A DNA stretch of 64,000 bases from UBA6168 sp965222975. Its GTDB lineage: Bacteria > Bacteroidota > Bacteroidia > Chitinophagales > Saprospiraceae. Shown one piece after another: positions 1-10,000 of this stretch. Made by a program: the position numbers and the translations under genes. The stretch lies in assembly GCA_965222975.1 (NCBI GenBank), contig CBDCVJ010000050.1:434001-498000 (forward strand), read 5' to 3'. The notes beneath the pieces are model-generated. The model saw nothing but the letters and a program-made list of their open reading frames with translations, was not told where the DNA came from and did no database searches. Each line of letters begins with the position of its first letter. Position 1 is the first letter of the stretch.

Positions 1-3000
1 GTTCTCTGGCCTATTCTCAATACTATGTCGATAATTCTGGTTTCAGCTTACAACCTGTTTATGATGGTTTTACAACAGTTCTTACAGCAGAGGCAGTCGT
101 TATCCCATGTGAGACTTATACCATCAAAATCATGATAGCCGATGTAACTGACCAACGCTTTGATTCTGGTGTTTTTCTGGAAGCCAAAAGCTTTGGTACT
201 GGAACGATCGAAGTGGATGCGGCTACAATCAGCCAAGATGGAGTCATTATGGAAGGTTGTGTAAATGGGACAGTTACTTTTTCCATTCCACAAGAAGCAG
301 AACAAGATCTTTATCTCGATTATACTATTATCGGTGATGCAGTCAATGGCGTTGATTATGAATATATCGACGGTAATCTGTTCATCCCTGAAGGTTCGAG
401 TTCCATTTCAGTGGATGTCATTGCTTTTTCTGACGGCATTGATGATGATTTTGAAGGCATTGGCATTGATATACAACGAGATATTTGCAACCGGGATACA
501 TTCTGGTTTTATATCAGGGACAATCAAATCTTGCCCCCAGCACTTGGCCCTGATCGAATAATTTGTCAGGGGGATTCCACTTCATTGGACGGTAACCTCC
601 CTTTATCACTTCCCCTACCTCCTTCATTTACCAACGATCAAAATTATTCTGTTGACGAAACAGAACCTGTTTATTCTCCAATACAGGTCGTTGGGGTACA
701 GCCTACAACTTTGGGGCCGGGAGTTATTCAATCTGTATGTGTCAACATTGAACATAACTGGGTGGACGACCTTGATTTATATCTCATTTCCCCGGGTGGG
801 CAATTCATTGAACTCAGTAGCATGAATGGGTCTAATTGTGATGACTATAATAATGTTTGTTTCTCTCCTGCTGCGACCACCCCGATCAATTACGTCTTTC
901 CATGGCCAACCTGTTCGTCAGGTGAAGAACCTGGTTTCTCCAACGGGACTTATCAACCAGAAGGCGTCTGGTCAGACCTTTGGGATGGTGACTATCCGAC
1001 AAATGGCATTTGGCAACTTTTGGTAATTGATGAATCCAATGGTTTTGACGGGGAAATCCTTGATTGGACGATCACTTTTGAACCACTATACCAACTTAAT
1101 TACAGTTGGGAGCCAACGCAGGGACTTAGTTGTGCAGATTGTCCCGATCCTGTTGCCTCACCTTCCGAAACTACTACCTACACTTTGACGGCTTGGGACA
1201 CCTATGGATGTGAGGTTTATGATACAATTACCCTCGAAGTAGAAGAACCTTTAGACGCACCCATCGTCAATTGTGTCTCTGTCACCAATAACAGTATTGA
1301 TTTCGCATGGGAAACAGTGCTTGGCGCAACAAGTTATCAGGTAAGTATCAACGGCATGCCATTTATTTCTCCTAATAATGGTCAATTAGCTCACAATGTA
1401 TCAGGACTGAACATGGGCGACTCAATTATGATAGAAGTAATTGGTATTGGTAATTGTGGTGGACTCATCGGTTCAGTGACCTGCGCTACCCCCATTTGTG
1501 ATGCCCCTGCTTTGACTATCAATACTTTAAATCATGTTGACTGTTTTGGAGATGGAAATGGATTGATTTCAGCATCTGCTATAGGTGGTGCAGGTGACTA
1601 TGTTTTTGCCCTTGATAACAATTTATCTAATCCAGATGGCCTTTTCTCTGGTCTTTCTGGGGGCAATTATTTATTGACGGTTGAAGATTCATGGGGATGC
1701 CCCAATTCTATCAATATTACGATCAATGAACCAGACAATCTGACTGCGGTGGAAGAGATATTGAATCATGTTTCTTGCTTTGGCGCAGGAGATGGTTCTG
1801 CAACTCTTACTATTATGGGCGGCACCGCTCCGTACATGGTTGACTGGAGCAATGGGCAGCAGCAGGACACTGCGACAAATTTGCTGCCTGGGTCACATTT
1901 CGTTTTCGTGACTGATGATAACGGTTGCACAGAGAATTTTAATTTCCAAATATCCCAGCCAACAGAAATCATCCTAACCACATTTGCCCAAAATGTGGGT
2001 TGTAACGGCGCAAACACAGGTTCAGCCTCAGTACAAGCGGAAGGAGGTGTTGCTCCTTATTTTTTTACTTGGGATGCCAATGCTGGCAATGCAACCACTT
2101 CTACTGTCAATAACTTGGCCGCGGGTACTTATACTGTTGCTGTTAATGATGCAAATGGATGCATAGCCTTGGCTGATATTTACATTGATCAAACGGCAGG
2201 CTTAATCACTTCCTTTTTCAGTACCGATGTTAGCTGCTTTGATAGCAATGATGGAACTGCATCTGTTTTAGTTTCTGGTGGAAATACTCCCTATTCTTAT
2301 ATCTGGAATAATGGTGAAAGTTCTATGGATATAACAGGGCTTTCGGCAGGCACATATATCGTAACTATTACGGATGCTTTTGGCTGCTCTGGAATTGATT
2401 CTGTTTCGATTGGCATGCCACCTCCTTTGGAACTCAATTTATTGGCAACTGATGCTCTATGTGCTAATGACCCTTCTGGAAGTGTTTCAGGCGAAGTGTT
2501 GGGTGGGACACTTCCATATACCTATCAATGGGATAACGGACAGAGTTCCCCTGACTTACAAAATGCCTTTGCTGGCACTTATTGTCTGACCATTATAGAT
2601 GCAAATGATTGCTTGGTTACGGAATGTGTGAATGTAGCCGAACCAATTGGGATGACATTGACTGCCACTTTATCCAATGCTGCATGCAACAGTGCAGAAG
2701 GAATGATTGACCTGCATGTTGTTGGCGGCGTTTTTCCCTATCAATTTTTATGGAGTAATGGATTGGATACAGAAGACGCATCGAACTTGTTGCCAGGCGA
2801 CTATTCTGTTACAGTTACAGATGCCAATAATTGTTCTTCTTCGCTCTCAGAAACCATTTTGGAGACAACGGCCATTGCCGTTGATTTTTCAACCACAGAC
2901 ATTTTATGTAACGGGGAAAACACAGGCAGTATTCAAATCAATGTAACTGGCGGATCAGGCAGCTATTCTTATAATTGGGTCGGCCCTGATGGTTATTCAA

Positions 3001-3914
3001 GTTCAATCGTTAATCCTACTGACCTTTTTGCAGGTATTTATTCCCTTGAAATCGAAGATACGGATGGCTGCGCCTTCAGTGCTGCTGTTGAAATTTTTGA
3101 ACCAAATGATGTTTTGGATGCATCATTTTCCGTAGATGATGTTTCTTGCCCTGGTAATTCTGACGGTTCTATAAGTTTGGAGCCGATGGGCGGGTCTCCC
3201 CCTTATAGTTTCAGCTTGGACAATAATGTTTTTTTGGGAAATCCAAATTTAATAGCATTATCTCCAGGACTCTACAATGTGTTTGTTAAAGACAATAGTG
3301 GCTGTCTGCTTGAAATTCCTGACATCCTCGTTGAGGAGCCGCAACCGTTCTCGGTTGATCTGGGAAGTGACATTACCGTTCTTTACGGGGAATCGGTCTT
3401 TATGCAACCAACCCTCGTCAATGTTGACCCGGCCGATTATAATGATTACACTTATCAGTGGTTCTCCAATAACCCACAAGTGCAGCCAAATAACCCCAAC
3501 TGGTTGACCACCTATTTCAACCCAACCAGCTTTACTACTACCTCACTCACAGTGACGAGCGAAACAGGCTGTGTGCAAGAAGACCAAATCAATATTTTTG
3601 TTTTGACGTTCCGGGAAATAACCGTTCCGACTGGCTTTGCACCGAATAGCAATGGCCCTATAGAAAACAACCTCTTGCACATCCACGGCAAATCCAAATT
3701 AGTGGAAAAAGTCAAATCCTTCCAAGTCTTCGATCGTTGGGGGGAACTGCTATATGAAGCTGTTGATTTTCAGGTAAATGATTTGAATGTAGGCTGGGAT
3801 GGTACTTTCAAAGGAAAAGATATGCCCGCTGGGGTTTATATCTGGTATGCTGAAGTTGATTTTATTGATGGGTTTTCAGAAAATTACAAAGGACACACAA
3901 CTTTGATAAGATAA
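1..3914 (+). CDS. T9SS type B surface protein with P-domain and SprB repeats (5' partial)
   Basis: The reading frame is open from base 3 to the stop, with no start or signal peptide, so the gene begins upstream of the window. The first ~50 residues, including an IADVTDQRFDSGVFLEAKSF stretch, resemble the end of a choice-of-anchor-L domain. A Calx-beta-like segment follows, then a proprotein-convertase P-domain-like module around 660-1080 and an FN3-like module around 1250-1490. Eight SprB-type repeats of about 75-80 residues come next, with a (V/A)xC start, a GG(x)xPY core and a GxYxVxVxDxxGC end. The C-terminus (about 3600-3911) is a CHU_C/type B sorting domain with FQVFDRWGELLYE and GWDGTFKGKDMPAGVYIWY. 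The protein is therefore expected to cross the outer membrane by the type IX system and stay at the surface or be released. SprB repeats occur in gliding adhesins, but this protein's ligand is unknown. It is on the same strand as the next T9SS gene. Confidence 0.9.
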   Translation, partial: SLAYSQYYVDNSGFSLQPVYDGFTTVLTAEAVVIPCETYTIKIMIADVTDQRFDSGVFLEAKSFGTGTIEVDAATISQDGVIMEGCVNGTVTFSIPQEAEQDLYLDYTIIGDAVNGVDYEYIDGNLFIPEGSSSISVDVIAFSDGIDDDFEGIGIDIQRDICNRDTFWFYIRDNQILPPALGPDRIICQGDSTSLDGNLPLSLPLPPSFTNDQNYSVDETEPVYSPIQVVGVQPTTLGPGVIQSVCVNIEHNWVDDLDLYLISPGGQFIELSSMNGSNCDDYNNVCFSPAATTPINYVFPWPTCSSGEEPGFSNGTYQPEGVWSDLWDGDYPTNGIWQLLVIDESNGFDGEILDWTITFEPLYQLNYSWEPTQGLSCADCPDPVASPSETTTYTLTAWDTYGCEVYDTITLEVEEPLDAPIVNCVSVTNNSIDFAWETVLGATSYQVSINGMPFISPNNGQLAHNVSGLNMGDSIMIEVIGIGNCGGLIGSVTCATPICDAPALTINTLNHVDCFGDGNGLISASAIGGAGDYVFALDNNLSNPDGLFSGLSGGNYLLTVEDSWGCPNSINITINEPDNLTAVEEILNHVSCFGAGDGSATLTIMGGTAPYMVDWSNGQQQDTATNLLPGSHFVFVTDDNGCTENFNFQISQPTEIILTTFAQNVGCNGANTGSASVQAEGGVAPYFFTWDANAGNATTSTVNNLAAGTYTVAVNDANGCIALADIYIDQTAGLITSFFSTDVSCFDSNDGTASVLVSGGNTPYSYIWNNGESSMDITGLSAGTYIVTITDAFGCSGIDSVSIGMPPPLELNLLATDALCANDPSGSVSGEVLGGTLPYTYQWDNGQSSPDLQNAFAGTYCLTIIDANDCLVTECVNVAEPIGMTLTATLSNAACNSAEGMIDLHVVGGVFPYQFLWSNGLDTEDASNLLPGDYSVTVTDANNCSSSLSETILETTAIAVDFSTTDILCNGENTGSIQINVTGGSGSYSYNWVGPDGYSSSIVNPTDLFAGIYSLEIEDTDGCAFSAAVEIFEPNDVLDASFSVDDVSCPGNSDGSISLEPMGGSPPYSFSLDNNVFLGNPNLIALSPGLYNVFVKDNSGCLLEIPDILVEEPQPFSVDLGSDITVLYGESVFMQPTLVNVDPADYNDYTYQWFSNNPQVQPNNPNWLTTYFNPTSFTTTSLTVTSETGCVQEDQINIFVLTFREITVPTGFAPNSNGPIENNLLHIHGKSKLVEKVKSFQVFDRWGELLYEAVDFQVNDLNVGWDGTFKGKDMPAGVYIWYAEVDFIDGFSENYKGHTTLIR

Positions 3915-3946
3915 ATGGTTAAATGGCTGTATGGTTAAATGGTTGT
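3915..3946. repeat. 16-bp tandem duplication between two T9SS genes
   Basis: ATGGTTAAATGGCTGT is followed immediately by a copy differing at one base. A partial inverted counterpart (ATGGCC, then ATTTAAATCATATAACCA) lies at about 3950-3985. The block begins directly after the upstream stop codon and creates an in-frame ATG at 3931 that is probably not the true start of the next gene. Confidence 0.6.
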
Positions 3947-3993
3947 ACGGCCATTGTTCCATCTGGCCATTTAAATCATATAACCACTTTAAT

Positions 3994-6732
3994 ATGCATT
4001 TCAAATTCCACGTTGCTGCCATCTCCCTTTTTCTCTCCCTTGGTTTGCCAGCCCAAGTCGTCATCAATGAATATTCCGCTGCAAACATGGACGACCACCT
4101 TGATAATTTTATGGAATACGAAGATTGGGTCGAGTTGTATAATGTTGGCTCTCAAACTATTGACCTGAGCGGCTATTTTCTCAGCGACAATCTCAATAAC
4201 CCTGATAAATGGGGATTTCCAGCAGGGAGCACAATTGACGCCGGGGAGCATCTTTTGATCTATTGCTCTGATCTTGACATCGTGGTTGGCCCTAACATCC
4301 ATTCTGGATTTAAACTAACCCAGACCAAACAAGAATACATTGTTTTGTCTGACCAAAATCAAAGCCTAGTGGATGCCATCCAGATAACCTCACCCAATCA
4401 AATAAACCACTCAACGGGGCGTAGAATTGATGGTGATGTGGATTGGGGCATTTTTGATAATCCGACACCTGGGACTCCGAACACTGGATTTTTTGTGAAA
4501 TATGAGGACAAACCGCTGTTTTCTGAACAGGCTGGTTTTTATACAGGAAGTGTAGTTGTCTCCGTCACTTCCTCGGCAGGAACAGAAATCAGATACACCC
4601 TGGATGGTTCTGAACCAACCTCCTCTTCCACTTTGTATATAAATCCGATAACAATCAACCAGACTACAGTGATTAAGGCAAAAGTGTTTGGCAGTGACCC
4701 TTCCAATCTGCCGAGTTTCACCGAAGTCAATACTTATTTTATTGATGAAACTCACTCCGTAGTGGTGCTGTCCATAGCAGGAACTACTTTGCAACAATTA
4801 CTTGACGGAACACAGTTTGAGCCAAGGGGTTCATTTGAATATTTTGAAAATGGTCAGTTGATTGATGAAGCCTATGGGGAATTCAATAAACATGGCAATG
4901 ATTCATGGGCTTACCAGCAAAGAGGCCTTGACTACATAACACGCGATCAAATGGGCTATACCAGTTCATTAAACCATAAGATTTTTCCAATCAAAGACCG
5001 AAACCGCTATCAGCGCCTGATCCTTAAACCTGCAGCCAACGATAATTATCCTTTTGAATTTGGGGGAGCAAACATCAGGGATGCTTACGTCCATACCCTG
5101 TCGCAATTGGCAAATATGGAATTGGACGAACGAACAAGCCGTGCTTGCGTCATTTATCTAAATGGGAATTACTGGGGTGTTTATGAAATGCGGGAAAAAG
5201 TAGACGACCCTGACTTTACAAACCGATACTACAACCAAGGCAGAAAATGGCTTGATTACATCAAAACCTGGGGCATCACCTGGGAGGAGTACGGCAGTCG
5301 GGCGGACTGGGATGCTCTAACCAATTTTATTACCTCGGAAGATATGTCTATTGATGCTAATTATGAAATGGTAACTGAGGAATTGAACGTTCTCAGTCTT
5401 ATTGACTATATGATCCTCAACACACATGTTGTTTGCATGGATTGGTTAAACTGGAACACCTCTTGGTGGCGAGGTCGGAACCCTAACGGAGAAGCGAAAA
5501 AATGGAGGTATGCCCTTTGGGACATGGACGCTACTTTTGGCCATTATATCAATTACACTAATATTCCAAATACCAATCCAGATGCGGATCCCTGTTATGC
5601 AGAAAACCTGCTCGATGATTTTGAAGGGCATGGAAAACTTATCTCCTCACTTATGGAAAACGAGCAATTTCACTCCTTATATGTGAACCGTTATGCTGAT
5701 ATGAACAATAGTTTTTTCACTTGTGATTATATGCATGGCTTACTTGATTCCATGATTGCTGTGATAGAACCAGAAATGCAGAGGCAAATCGACAGATGGG
5801 GAGGTAGTTATACCGAATGGCAGGGCAATATCCAAGCACTGAAAGATTTTATTGATACTCGTTGCACAGAGATCAATGAAGGCATTGAAGATTGTTATGA
5901 TGTGGAAGGCCCCTATCCTGTCACCGTGAACGTCGAACCGCCCAATATCCCCAACAAAGTGAAGGTGAATACTTTCATCCCGAATGCCTTCCCGTATGTT
6001 GGTGACTATTTCGTGGGCACCACTTTGGATTTTGCTGCTGCGCCTGCTGTCGGATGGGCATTTGACCACTGGGAAGTAGACAACAATGTTTTTACGCCAG
6101 ACGAATTTGCTGATACCATGCAACTTGCTCTCACCGACACATTAGGTGATTTCATCACGGCCTACTTTATTCCAAAAGAACCTTGTGCCAAAGCTTTTGA
6201 TTTTGATTTTGAAAAAACACTGTCATCTATCACCGCCAATTGGTTTGGTCCACCCAATTTTGTCAGCTACGAGGTAGGGCATAGAAAAACGGGAACTACG
6301 GACGACTATGAGACCATCTCCGTTACCGATCCGACTCATACTTTTTTTGGCCTTGAAGTCTGCACAGAATATGACTTCCGCTTCCGGTCTATTTGTGATT
6401 TTGCACTTGCAGAATATGTTGAATTTACCGTCAAAACAGGCTGCTTGACAGATACAGAAGAAGCATTTGCGGGTATTTACGAGTGGAATGTTTTTCCCAA
6501 TCCTTTTTATGATGATTTAACTACTAATGTTGTATTGGCCAAGGCTACTGATTTGACTATAGAGGTATTTGCATTGAATGGCCAAGTGATGTTGCAGCAA
6601 TATTTCGATCACTTATCAGCTGGTCAGCATCTGATCGGTCTGGATGTGGATGCCGATTGGCCAAGTGGGCTTTATATGGCTCGTATTGTTACATCAGAAG
6701 GAAATGAAGTACAAAGGGTTATGAAAAGATAA
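3994..6732 (+). CDS. Secreted CotH-kinase family protein with lamin-tail and T9SS type A sorting domain
   Basis: I chose the ATG at 3994 because it begins a normal signal peptide (MHFKFHVAAISLFLSLGLPA); the upstream in-frame ATG at 3931 lies in a tandem repeat. In order the protein shows a lamin-tail domain (INEYSA to about residue 140), a chitobiase C-terminal-like module (YTLDGSEP), and a CotH-type atypical kinase region with FNKHGNDSW, GNYWGVYEMREK and ALWDMDATFG. The last two fit the conserved Glu and metal-binding acidic positions of CotH. An FN3-like module follows, and then a type A T9SS sorting domain (VFPNPFYDDLTT to VQRVMKR). CotH proteins of spore formers phosphorylate coat proteins. 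The substrate of this secreted Bacteroidota form is unknown. The gene follows another T9SS gene on the same strand and ends at a strong hairpin. Confidence 0.88.
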   Translation: MHFKFHVAAISLFLSLGLPAQVVINEYSAANMDDHLDNFMEYEDWVELYNVGSQTIDLSGYFLSDNLNNPDKWGFPAGSTIDAGEHLLIYCSDLDIVVGPNIHSGFKLTQTKQEYIVLSDQNQSLVDAIQITSPNQINHSTGRRIDGDVDWGIFDNPTPGTPNTGFFVKYEDKPLFSEQAGFYTGSVVVSVTSSAGTEIRYTLDGSEPTSSSTLYINPITINQTTVIKAKVFGSDPSNLPSFTEVNTYFIDETHSVVVLSIAGTTLQQLLDGTQFEPRGSFEYFENGQLIDEAYGEFNKHGNDSWAYQQRGLDYITRDQMGYTSSLNHKIFPIKDRNRYQRLILKPAANDNYPFEFGGANIRDAYVHTLSQLANMELDERTSRACVIYLNGNYWGVYEMREKVDDPDFTNRYYNQGRKWLDYIKTWGITWEEYGSRADWDALTNFITSEDMSIDANYEMVTEELNVLSLIDYMILNTHVVCMDWLNWNTSWWRGRNPNGEAKKWRYALWDMDATFGHYINYTNIPNTNPDADPCYAENLLDDFEGHGKLISSLMENEQFHSLYVNRYADMNNSFFTCDYMHGLLDSMIAVIEPEMQRQIDRWGGSYTEWQGNIQALKDFIDTRCTEINEGIEDCYDVEGPYPVTVNVEPPNIPNKVKVNTFIPNAFPYVGDYFVGTTLDFAAAPAVGWAFDHWEVDNNVFTPDEFADTMQLALTDTLGDFITAYFIPKEPCAKAFDFDFEKTLSSITANWFGPPNFVSYEVGHRKTGTTDDYETISVTDPTHTFFGLEVCTEYDFRFRSICDFALAEYVEFTVKTGCLTDTEEAFAGIYEWNVFPNPFYDDLTTNVVLAKATDLTIEVFALNGQVMLQQYFDHLSAGQHLIGLDVDADWPSGLYMARIVTSEGNEVQRVMKR

Positions 6733-6754
6733 AGAAAAATTAAATGGTATTTCC

Positions 6755-6795
6755 AAAAGGCAATACTCTGGTTTGAGTATTGCCTTTTGCTTTTT
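6755..6795 (+). terminator. Rho-independent terminator after the CotH gene
   Basis: A perfect 14-bp stem (AAAAGGCAATACTC / GAGTATTGCCTTTT) with a 6-nt loop is followed by GCTTTTT. It lies 22 bp after the stop codon and is symmetric enough to work in both directions. Confidence 0.85.
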
Positions 6796-6955
6796 AAGGT
6801 ATGGGAATTCAAAAACATCAAGGCCTATATTATTCCAACAATAAAAATTCTCATTTTGTTAAATAAATATTATTAAGAAATCATTGAATGAGTAACATAT
6901 TATTCTGGTAAAAAATGTGTACTCTTTGCTCAAATATTGGGAATATTGCCACAAG

Positions 6956-6988
6956 AAAGCCCTAATAGCAGAACGCTATCAGGGCTTT
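6956..6988. terminator. Hairpin at the convergent junction
   Basis: AAAGCCCTAATAGC pairs with GCTATCAGGGCTTT around a 5-nt loop with one mismatch. It lies just past the stop of the minus-strand giant gene and between convergent genes. The flanking U-run is weak in the minus direction, so terminator function is likely but not certain. Confidence 0.55.
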
Positions 6989-7028
6989 GGTTTATGCTGT
7001 TTTTCATAATTCCTTGTAAATAGAGGCC

Positions 7029-10000
7029 TTAAGGCAGCCTTTCAATGATCACAAAGTTGGCCAACCCAAGAATGTTTTCTGGTGCAGACAAAATTGAATG
7101 AATGAGCAGCTTGGCTTTATCATTTCTTGGGCCTTGATAGATCACATAGCCGTCCATGTTGAAATCGGAGATGTTGTATCCATCAACAATGTAATTGGCT
7201 AATACATCTTCATTGTTTTCTGACAAGACAACATTCTGGAAAAGAGTAAGAATATCGTTCCAAGGGCCTTGGTAAATAATTTTACCATCCCCGTTCAGAT
7301 CACCAGCCCAAAGTGCCATTTTACCGTTAGTATTGCTCATTGCATCATCTTCATATACTTCTGTTGCAGGGTCGGTAAAGTCAATTGTCGTTACCGAAGG
7401 TGACAGGAGATGGGTATTGGCAGTAACAATACCGAGATGGTTACGGTGTCGAATGGCCACATAATAGCTTCCACTTGGTACATTAGCAAAGGTCAAGTAG
7501 GAAATATTGTCAATATCCCGTACATCCCCATCTCTTTGTACAAGGCCAGCTCGGGTTGCAATTACGCTATCCTGCTTTTCAGCAGAACGCAGCTCGACCA
7601 TTACCCAATCAACGGGAGCGTCGAAACCAGTTATATAGAAATTTCCTGGATCACAGAATTCCTTGTATGGGCCATTGCCATTTGTGTTACCATTGGAACC
7701 GTTATTCCCTGTTGTGTCGTTTGCGACCCCCCCTCCAGTAATGATGGTAAAATCGTCAAAGTCGTCCACTCCAATATGTACTAAATGTGGCAATTCGCTG
7801 TATGGCTCATTCTCTGGAAGTTTCCCATAATAACGAAGGTCATCTCTCATTATGGTAAATGAATCCTGATCAATTAAAGCTCCTTTTAGTTGAATCTTTA
7901 CATTAAGGGCGATTCCCCTACATGCTTGATTAAGAATGGGGTCACACGCATTTGTCGGGTCGCTTTCAATAGCGGTGATCACTCCATCGAAGTCAAGATC
8001 TTCTTCTCCATCTTGAAGCCCGTCGCCGTCAGTGTTGGGGTTCAATGGATCTGTTTCTCCCGGATCATAAATGCCATCTTTGTCCTTATCCTCGATGCCA
8101 TCTTTGATCTGATCGTAATCCGAATCGGGATTATAAATGCCAGTTTCACCATCGTCTTGGACGTTATTATGGTTACTATCCTCAACAGAGTCAGGCAAAA
8201 AGTCATTGTCAGAATCGGAATCCAGAAAATTCAGCAAACCATCCCCATCATCGTCAATGTCAGGTGTACCATTTGTCTCTGCGAAAGAACCGTCAGGCTG
8301 GGCACTGAGGTAAGAAGATTCATCAGCATCTCCACTGTCCTCTGGTTTACCGTCAGGTATAACACCATCGTCTTCAGTCATGATATTGGCCGAAGCTTCT
8401 GCAATGTCATCAAAACCATTATTGTTGGTATCTACCCAATTGTCCCAAATTCCATCATTGTCCCCGTCATGCTCTGACTGGCCAGTTTCGAGTATGTCTT
8501 TAATATTATCGCTATCGCTGTCTGTATCGGTATGGTTTGGGCTACCATCGAAATCTGTATCACCTTGAACATAAACTGTGTTATCGCCATCTGTATCTTC
8601 TGGTCGGCCATCTTCATTTGATCCGTCATCATCAGTAAGGATCAGTGGATAGGTTACGTAGATATCGCTAAAGCCATCATTATTTAGATCAACAAAGTTA
8701 GCAGTCAGTTCGAGGCGGCCATCGCCGTTAAGGTCTATTCCTCCTATCTCTATAAGGTCACCTGTTCCATCATTGTCACTGTCAATATCAAAGAAGTCAG
8801 GTACCATATCGCCATCTGCATCAAGTTGGTCAGTTGACTGACCTCCGGTGTATTCTTCTCCATTGAAAACCACCAATGGATCGTTTGGATCCTCAATCCC
8901 TTCTTGATTATCATCATCTGGATCGTAAACATCATTGAAACCATCGTGGTCATTATCTTCCATTGACGAAGGATCGGCCAAGATAGGGTAATCAATCACA
9001 CCATCTCCGTTGGTATCCACTCCACCAATCTCAATAAGATCAGGAATAGCATCGTTGTCGCTATCGCGGTCAAGGAAATTTGGGATTCCGTCTCCGTCTC
9101 TATCGTTCACTGAACTTGTTTTATCAAAGACAACAGAGGCTTCCTCACTCGGGTCAATATCATTTCCGTCAAACCCAAAGGCCAATCCATCATTGTCATT
9201 GTCCCAATTGTCTTCGCCTATAATGTCAACAATACCATCACCGTTTGAGTCCTCACCTTCTGTTTCAATAATGTCAGGTATCCCATCATTATCGCTGTCC
9301 AAATCTTTGTCATTTGGAATCCCATCATTATCGGAATCTTCAGATGTCTCTACCAAATCAGGGATTCCGTCATTGTCATCGTCCAAGTCAAAATAATCTA
9401 CAACACCGTCTTGGTCAGTATCTTCTTCCGGTGACACGTAGATGTACTGTTCTTTTATAGTTTCATTTCCGCAATTATCAGTTGCTTTCCAAGTTCGTAT
9501 GATATGTCCATTGCACCCAACCAGATTGGAAACATCATCAGTGTAACTAATTGTGACTATAACTGAACAGTTATCCAACTCGTCTATTACTTGGCCTGTA
9601 AGATCCAAATCATCTTTATCATCCGTACATACAATTGTTACATCAGTAGGAACAGTAAAAGTAGGCGCAATGGTATCCTTTAAGATATATGTCTCTGACA
9701 ACTGAGTTATGTTTCCACAATCATCTGTCGTGTACCAAGAACGGACAAAAGTGGTATCAGTCATGCAATCAAAGCTAAAATCATCTTCAGTCATAATCAA
9801 TTGAATCGTTGCATCACAATTGTCCATGGCAATAATTTCTGAACCAATCTTTAATGATTCAGGAATGTTATCACAATCTACTGTCTTGTTCAACGGCAAG
9901 CTTCCCTCGATGACCATATATGAGAGGTTTTCGATGGCATGTACTCCGTCCTGATAATCCCATTCCTGTAGAAGGACACTGAATCCTGTAGTGCTGACGG

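Noticed and set aside
8000..9430. CRISPR-like or tandem DNA repeat array
   Set aside because: The periodicity comes from DxDxDG thrombospondin type 3 codons. Unit length varies and there are no spacers of constant size.
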